Assembly (NCBI GenBank): GCA_046350295.1 | Contig: JAXMAR010000017.1 | Location: 78,078-142,077 of the forward strand | DNA: 64,000 bases | Direction of reading: 5' to 3' | From: JAXMAR01 sp046350295 | GTDB taxonomy: Bacteria > Planctomycetota > Planctomycetia > Gemmatales > Gemmataceae | Shown here: piece by piece, positions 54,848 to 64,000 of the stretch | How positions within the stretch are numbered: position 1 is the stretch's first letter | Layout of the letters: the number at the start of each line of letters is the position of its first letter | The notes under the pieces: generated by a model | Databases searched by the model: none | The model's input: only the letters and a program-made list of their open reading frames with translations | What the model was told of the DNA's origin: nothing | Made by a program: the position numbers and the translations under genes

Positions 54848-55050
54848 GAATCGTGACGGAGCTGGACCGCGCGCACGCGCTGTTCATAAACGCAGGGGCT
54901 CGAGCGGTGGCTGACAAGGCCCTGACCCCAGGACTTTTCCACAGGGGCGTGAATGGAGCCGTCGGAACGGATCATCACTGAGCTGCCACGAAACCGCCTT
55001 GGCCTCCGGGGCCTTACGCCGCCCGGCTCGCCTTTGTCGGAAGCCCTTCT

Positions 55051-55698
55051 TCAGAAGGCGCCGAACGCCCACGTCAGCCACAGCCCCAGGCCGAAGGCGA
55101 AGCGCAGCCCCGTCTGCATGAACATCCACCACAGCGAGCGGTTGAGGAGGTTGCTGGCGCCGACGAGCGATTTGCCGACCTCGTCGTGGACCATGCGGCG
55201 AGGGTTGACGAAGCCGAACGTGAAGACGCGGACGACGTGGGCCGTCTTGGATTTGAGCCAGTATTCCGCCTGGTCGAAGTTCTTCTCGAGGGCAGCCCGG
55301 TCGAGGTGGCCGATGTAGATGAGGGTGAAGACGTCGAGGGCGAGCATCGTCAGGCCGATAGGGGCGACGATGAGGAGCGCCGGCACATTGTGGCCAAGGC
55401 GGGTGAGCGTGAGGCCGTTGGGCGGGCGGCCGGCGTCGGGCCAGACGGCGCGGGAGGCGATGAGTTGAAGGAGCATGACGCCGCCGGCGAGCAGGGCGGG
55501 CGCGACCGTGGCCCAGGTCATGAAGATGGCGCGGTGTTTCTTGACCAGCTCCAGGAGATTGGGCCAGCGCCCCGGCATGAGCCAGATGAGCCGGGCGATG
55601 GCGCGGTATTGCCCGAGCCGGCGCAGCGTGCCCAAGACGAACATGGTCGTGAAGTAGAAGTCCAGGAAGTGGATCAGGTTGAGCTGGGCGATATCCAC
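55051..55698 (-). CDS. Membrane protein of unknown function
   Basis: 215 residues with about four hydrophobic segments (LIHFLDFYFTTMFVLGTL; FMTWATVAPALLAGGVMLL; ALLIVAPIGLTMLALDVFTL; a C-terminal GLGLWLTWAFGAF). No family recognised. Its start is 12 bases after the stop of the VWA/BatA-like gene on the same strand, so they are probably translated from one mRNA, and it may act with that protein at the membrane. Confidence 0.72.
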   Translation of the reverse strand: MDIAQLNLIHFLDFYFTTMFVLGTLRRLGQYRAIARLIWLMPGRWPNLLELVKKHRAIFMTWATVAPALLAGGVMLLQLIASRAVWPDAGRPPNGLTLTRLGHNVPALLIVAPIGLTMLALDVFTLIYIGHLDRAALEKNFDQAEYWLKSKTAHVVRVFTFGFVNPRRMVHDEVGKSLVGASNLLNRSLWWMFMQTGLRFAFGLGLWLTWAFGAF

Positions 55699-55710
55699 GC
55701 GATATTCACC

Positions 55711-58353
55711 TCAAGGCAAGCCCGCCCACTTGCGGCCAAGCCATTCGATCGTGAGCAGCGCGACCACGCCGCCCAGCAGCCACCAGACGAACGGCTCGTC
55801 CTGCCAGAGACGCTTCTCGTAGCGGTGCTCCTTTTTTTGCACGCGCCGCTCCAGGTCGCGCAACAGATCGTTAATCGTCGCCGGCGTGTATAGCTTGCCG
55901 CCGCTCTCCCGCGCCAGGGCCTGCAACAGATCGGGGTTGCCCGAGGGATCGAGCATCTCCGTGGAAAGGCCGGGCAGGATCGAGAAGGTCGGGTCTCCCG
56001 TCCGATCGGCGACCGCCTCCTTCACCTTGGCGGCGTGCTCCGCCACGACCGGCTCGACGCGATAGCGTCCCGGCGCCAGACCGCGCAGCTTCGCCTCGAA
56101 GAGGCGCGGCTGACCGGGATTCGCTTCGAGCGCCACGTCCTCCACAATCGCTTCCTTGTCCCCATCGAGCCGGACGACGCGCAACGAGACTTTCTCCTTT
56201 CCGGAGAGGACGACCTCGGGACCGATCCGCACCGCGGCGTCGACCTCCTGCCCCGGCGCATAAACCGGCTGGCGGCTGCCAAAGCGCACGTGCGTCGTCC
56301 CTGCAGGCAGGATGTCCTTGCTCGCGGCCCAGAGGACGAGTTGGCCCCAGAAGCGATGGTGATAGCGGTCCTCGGCGTGATAGCGCCAGCGCCACGTGCT
56401 CTCCAGGCCGAGCCAAAGGACGCGGCCCAGCCCGAAGTTCTGCTGCACGAAGATGCCGCGCTCGGCGTCCCCGTCCGTTTTCTTGCTTTCGTCCGTCGTT
56501 GGCACGGCAAGGACGACCGCCCCCGGCCTGGCCTTTCCCGTCAAACCCCAGAAGTGACCCGGCAGCTCGGCCCACGCGGTGTCGCTCTGCGGCCGCCCAT
56601 CGGCGAGGCTCAGCCATCCCGCCAGCTTGCCGGTCTCGGTCGGCTTGACGCCGAAACCTTTATCTTTGGGTGTGATCGGCCTGATTTCAGTGACGGGGAC
56701 GAGCCGGCCCAGCGGATCCTTACCGTCGGCGCGCGGGTCGTAGGCGAGCGGCAGATGGCGCTTGCCGGAGATGAGGATCAACGTGCCGCCGCGCTCGAAG
56801 ACATAGCGGTGCAGACGGTCCCGGTCCTTGAGCGGAAGGTCATCGGGATCGACATCTCCCAGAAGGATGCAATCGTACGCGAAGAGCGGGTCGTCCTTCT
56901 CCTTGAGCACGGGCAGCGAGCGCCGGGCGAAGCGCTTTTCGAGCTTGTCCTCCGGGTGCAGCCCGAGGCGCGGCTGCTGGAAGAGGACGCGGTCGAGATC
57001 GAGATTGTCCGCGCGGCGGAGGAACTCGGCCAGGTAGTGGTATTCCCAGCGCGCTTCGCCGTCGACCAGGAGCACGCGCGGCTTGTCCTGCACGATGCGG
57101 ACAACGGCGGGCAGCTCGTTGTTGAGTCGCGTCAGCTCCGCCACGTCCTTCACCGTTCGTGCCTTGACCTCGAGCGCGTGCGTCCCAGGCTCGTCGATCT
57201 TGAGCGGGATCTTGATGGAGTAGACGGCCGCCTTCGCGCCGGGACCATCGTTCCCCTTGTGCGCGATCGGCTTGGCCTCGGCAATCGGCTTGGCGGCGCC
57301 CTTCTTGAAGACCTCGACGCGCAGCTCCGTCGCCGGCAGATGGCTGGCGCGCAGCTCGACTTCGAGGGCCAGCTCCATGCCGCGCGGCGTCGCCGCCGGC
57401 GGCTTGACCGAGACGAGCGCTAGGTCCGGCGGCGCCTCGCGCGGCGTCAGGAGGATCGGCAGGATCGGCGTTCCCTGCTTGCCCAGCCGCCGCGCGGCGA
57501 GCAACGGCTCTTCCCCCTTGTTGTGGCGGCCGTCGGAAAGCAGGATCAGACCCACGGGCGCCGCTTCCTTGGCGGACGACACGGCCAAGGCATGCTCGAG
57601 CGGCGATCGCAGATCGGTTGCCGGGGCGGCGCTCGTCGCGGCCCCTTTCTTTCCGGCGCCCGCGTCCCCCGTCAACAGCACCTCGTCGGTGAAGGAAATG
57701 ATCTTTACCTCGTGCGCGGCTTTGAGCGCCGCCAGCAGGTTGAGGCCGTCCTCGTCCATGATCCGCGCCGCCTGCGCGCTCCGGCGCAGCGCCGCCATGC
57801 GCTCGAGCAAAGCGCCCAGGTCTCTTTGCCGTTCGCGGCGCAGCGCCGCCTGCTCGGGCGCCGGTCGCTCCGTCTCCGCCTCCGTCAGGTAGGAGAAATC
57901 GCTTGGGCTGCCCCCTTTTTCCAGGTACTCGGCGCAGCGGTCCAGAACAGGATCGGAAAGGGATGCGGGCGCCAGCTTGAGCAGGCGGGCCAAGCGCAGA
58001 GCGGCCGCCGGCGAGCGCTGCGGATCCGGCAAGTCCATGCTGCCGGAGCCGTCGATGGCAATCAAAACGCGATTCGGGAGCGTCTCGCTGGATTCACTTA
58101 TCAGCCTTGGCTCGAAACAGGCGACAAACCAGAGGGCCGCGATAACCAATAGGCGCAGCGTGACCAAAAACACGGCGGCCCGGCGGCGAACCAGCCGGGC
58201 CTCCCAGCGGAAGAGGTAAAGAAGAAGAGCGGCGAGCAGCAAAGGCGCCAGGACGAGGAGCGCGAACTGGAGCGGGTGGTCGGCGTCCCCCCAGCGCGGC
58301 GTGAGCGTCAGCGCCTCGTCGGAATCAGGCAGCGGGAAACGCATGCCGGCCAC
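55711..58353 (-). CDS. VWA/BatA-like membrane protein with glutamine-amidotransferase-like region
   Basis: 880 residues; the start may be 58353 or the ATG at 58344. Two N-terminal helices (LLVLAPLLLAALLLYLF in approximate form; VTLRLLVIAALWFVACFEP) precede a VWA domain with the metal site VLIAIDGSGSMDLPDP and LILLSDGRHNKGEEPL. A CARDB-like segment follows (PGTHALEVKARTVKDVAELT), then a class I amidotransferase-fold region lacking an obvious catalytic Cys (RVLLVDGEARWEYHYLAEFL; DCILLGDVDPDDLPLKDRDR). A single C-terminal helix (WWLLGGVVALLTIEWLGRKW) ends it. Proteins of this type are frequent in planctomycetes next to MoxR/DUF58 genes, but none are adjacent here. Confidence 0.8.
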   Translation of the reverse strand: MAGMRFPLPDSDEALTLTPRWGDADHPLQFALLVLAPLLLAALLLYLFRWEARLVRRRAAVFLVTLRLLVIAALWFVACFEPRLISESSETLPNRVLIAIDGSGSMDLPDPQRSPAAALRLARLLKLAPASLSDPVLDRCAEYLEKGGSPSDFSYLTEAETERPAPEQAALRRERQRDLGALLERMAALRRSAQAARIMDEDGLNLLAALKAAHEVKIISFTDEVLLTGDAGAGKKGAATSAAPATDLRSPLEHALAVSSAKEAAPVGLILLSDGRHNKGEEPLLAARRLGKQGTPILPILLTPREAPPDLALVSVKPPAATPRGMELALEVELRASHLPATELRVEVFKKGAAKPIAEAKPIAHKGNDGPGAKAAVYSIKIPLKIDEPGTHALEVKARTVKDVAELTRLNNELPAVVRIVQDKPRVLLVDGEARWEYHYLAEFLRRADNLDLDRVLFQQPRLGLHPEDKLEKRFARRSLPVLKEKDDPLFAYDCILLGDVDPDDLPLKDRDRLHRYVFERGGTLILISGKRHLPLAYDPRADGKDPLGRLVPVTEIRPITPKDKGFGVKPTETGKLAGWLSLADGRPQSDTAWAELPGHFWGLTGKARPGAVVLAVPTTDESKKTDGDAERGIFVQQNFGLGRVLWLGLESTWRWRYHAEDRYHHRFWGQLVLWAASKDILPAGTTHVRFGSRQPVYAPGQEVDAAVRIGPEVVLSGKEKVSLRVVRLDGDKEAIVEDVALEANPGQPRLFEAKLRGLAPGRYRVEPVVAEHAAKVKEAVADRTGDPTFSILPGLSTEMLDPSGNPDLLQALARESGGKLYTPATINDLLRDLERRVQKKEHRYEKRLWQDEPFVWWLLGGVVALLTIEWLGRKWAGLP

Positions 58354-58415
58354 TCGCCAAAGAGGGCGGAGGGGTGGCGCGGTCTGAAGGACGCGCCACG
58401 CTCCAGTCTTCTACG

Positions 58416-62849
<4,434 letters not shown>

Positions 62850-62985
62850 GAGAAGCGTCCTCCGTTATGAATCGCCGTCTCGAAGCGACGGCGGTGATGC
62901 ACAGGTTATCTCTTCTTGATTGCGGCGCGATCCTTCGCGGTCGCTTCGCCACAAACGTCGCCGCACAAGCGCGCCGCTTGTCGCC

Positions 62986-64000
<1,015 letters not shown>

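Noticed and set aside
54848..55050. Small gene between the ankyrin gene and the membrane protein
   Set aside because: No frame has a ribosome site, signal or recognisable sequence. It is treated as intergenic.

Overview
The window is very G+C-rich bacterial chromosome and looks like a planctomycete, probably Gemmata-like. The markers are an ECF sigma factor with the C-terminal membrane-anchored extension typical of planctomycetes (ECF01-Gob type), a giant secreted protein with the planctomycete N-terminal extracellular motif (L-x-x-E-x-L-E-x-R), several RND pumps, and a Gld-type ABC cluster. No rRNA, tRNA or CRISPR array was seen.

Layout. 1-1300 (minus): an ECF sigma factor fused in frame to a DUF1501 domain, cut by the window edge. 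1391-3586: a membrane protein with a duplicated unknown domain. Its 5' end abuts two nested miniature elements derived from a RAYT transposase gene, which also cut off a UDP-glucose dehydrogenase gene after 31 codons. 3676-14285 (minus): the most interesting block. It holds a 2239-residue adhesin-like protein ending in a HINT autoprocessing domain and a short toxin-like tip, followed by three paralogous putative immunity genes and an orphan toxin tip attached to a relic of the parent stalk. This has the logic of a contact-dependent or polymorphic toxin locus with an orphan-module array. 14881-23249 (minus): a membrane fusion protein and two RND permeases, behind a strong promoter overlapped by a perfect TetR-type palindrome. 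23588-27195 (minus): guaA, proC and a cysteine-rich lipoprotein hydrolase. 27496-32496: a cytochrome P450 (plus) and an NtrC-type two-component pair (minus), separated by a full-length RAYT element.

32782-38762 (plus): an opine-dehydrogenase gene split by an ISAzo13-like element, a cobalamin-binding mutase-like protein and an MFS transporter, possibly a small opine-type metabolite pathway. The MFS gene runs into a 99-bp palindromic element, and an inverted copy of that element lies about 490 bp downstream. 39268-54847 (plus): TolC-like protein, RND permease and membrane fusion protein, then a Gld-like ABC ATPase, permease, GldG-like protein and DUF4340 protein, then a small ankyrin protein. 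55051-58353 (minus): a membrane protein and a VWA/BatA-like protein. 58416-64000 (minus): rpoC and the 3' end of rpoB.

Several genes (both RND permeases of 14881-21981, the IS transposase, the opine dehydrogenase and the cobalamin protein) carry clusters of single-base shifts. These could be sequence errors in a draft or metagenome assembly, or real decay, and the sequence alone cannot decide. All functional statements rest on motif recognition by eye, without database searches.
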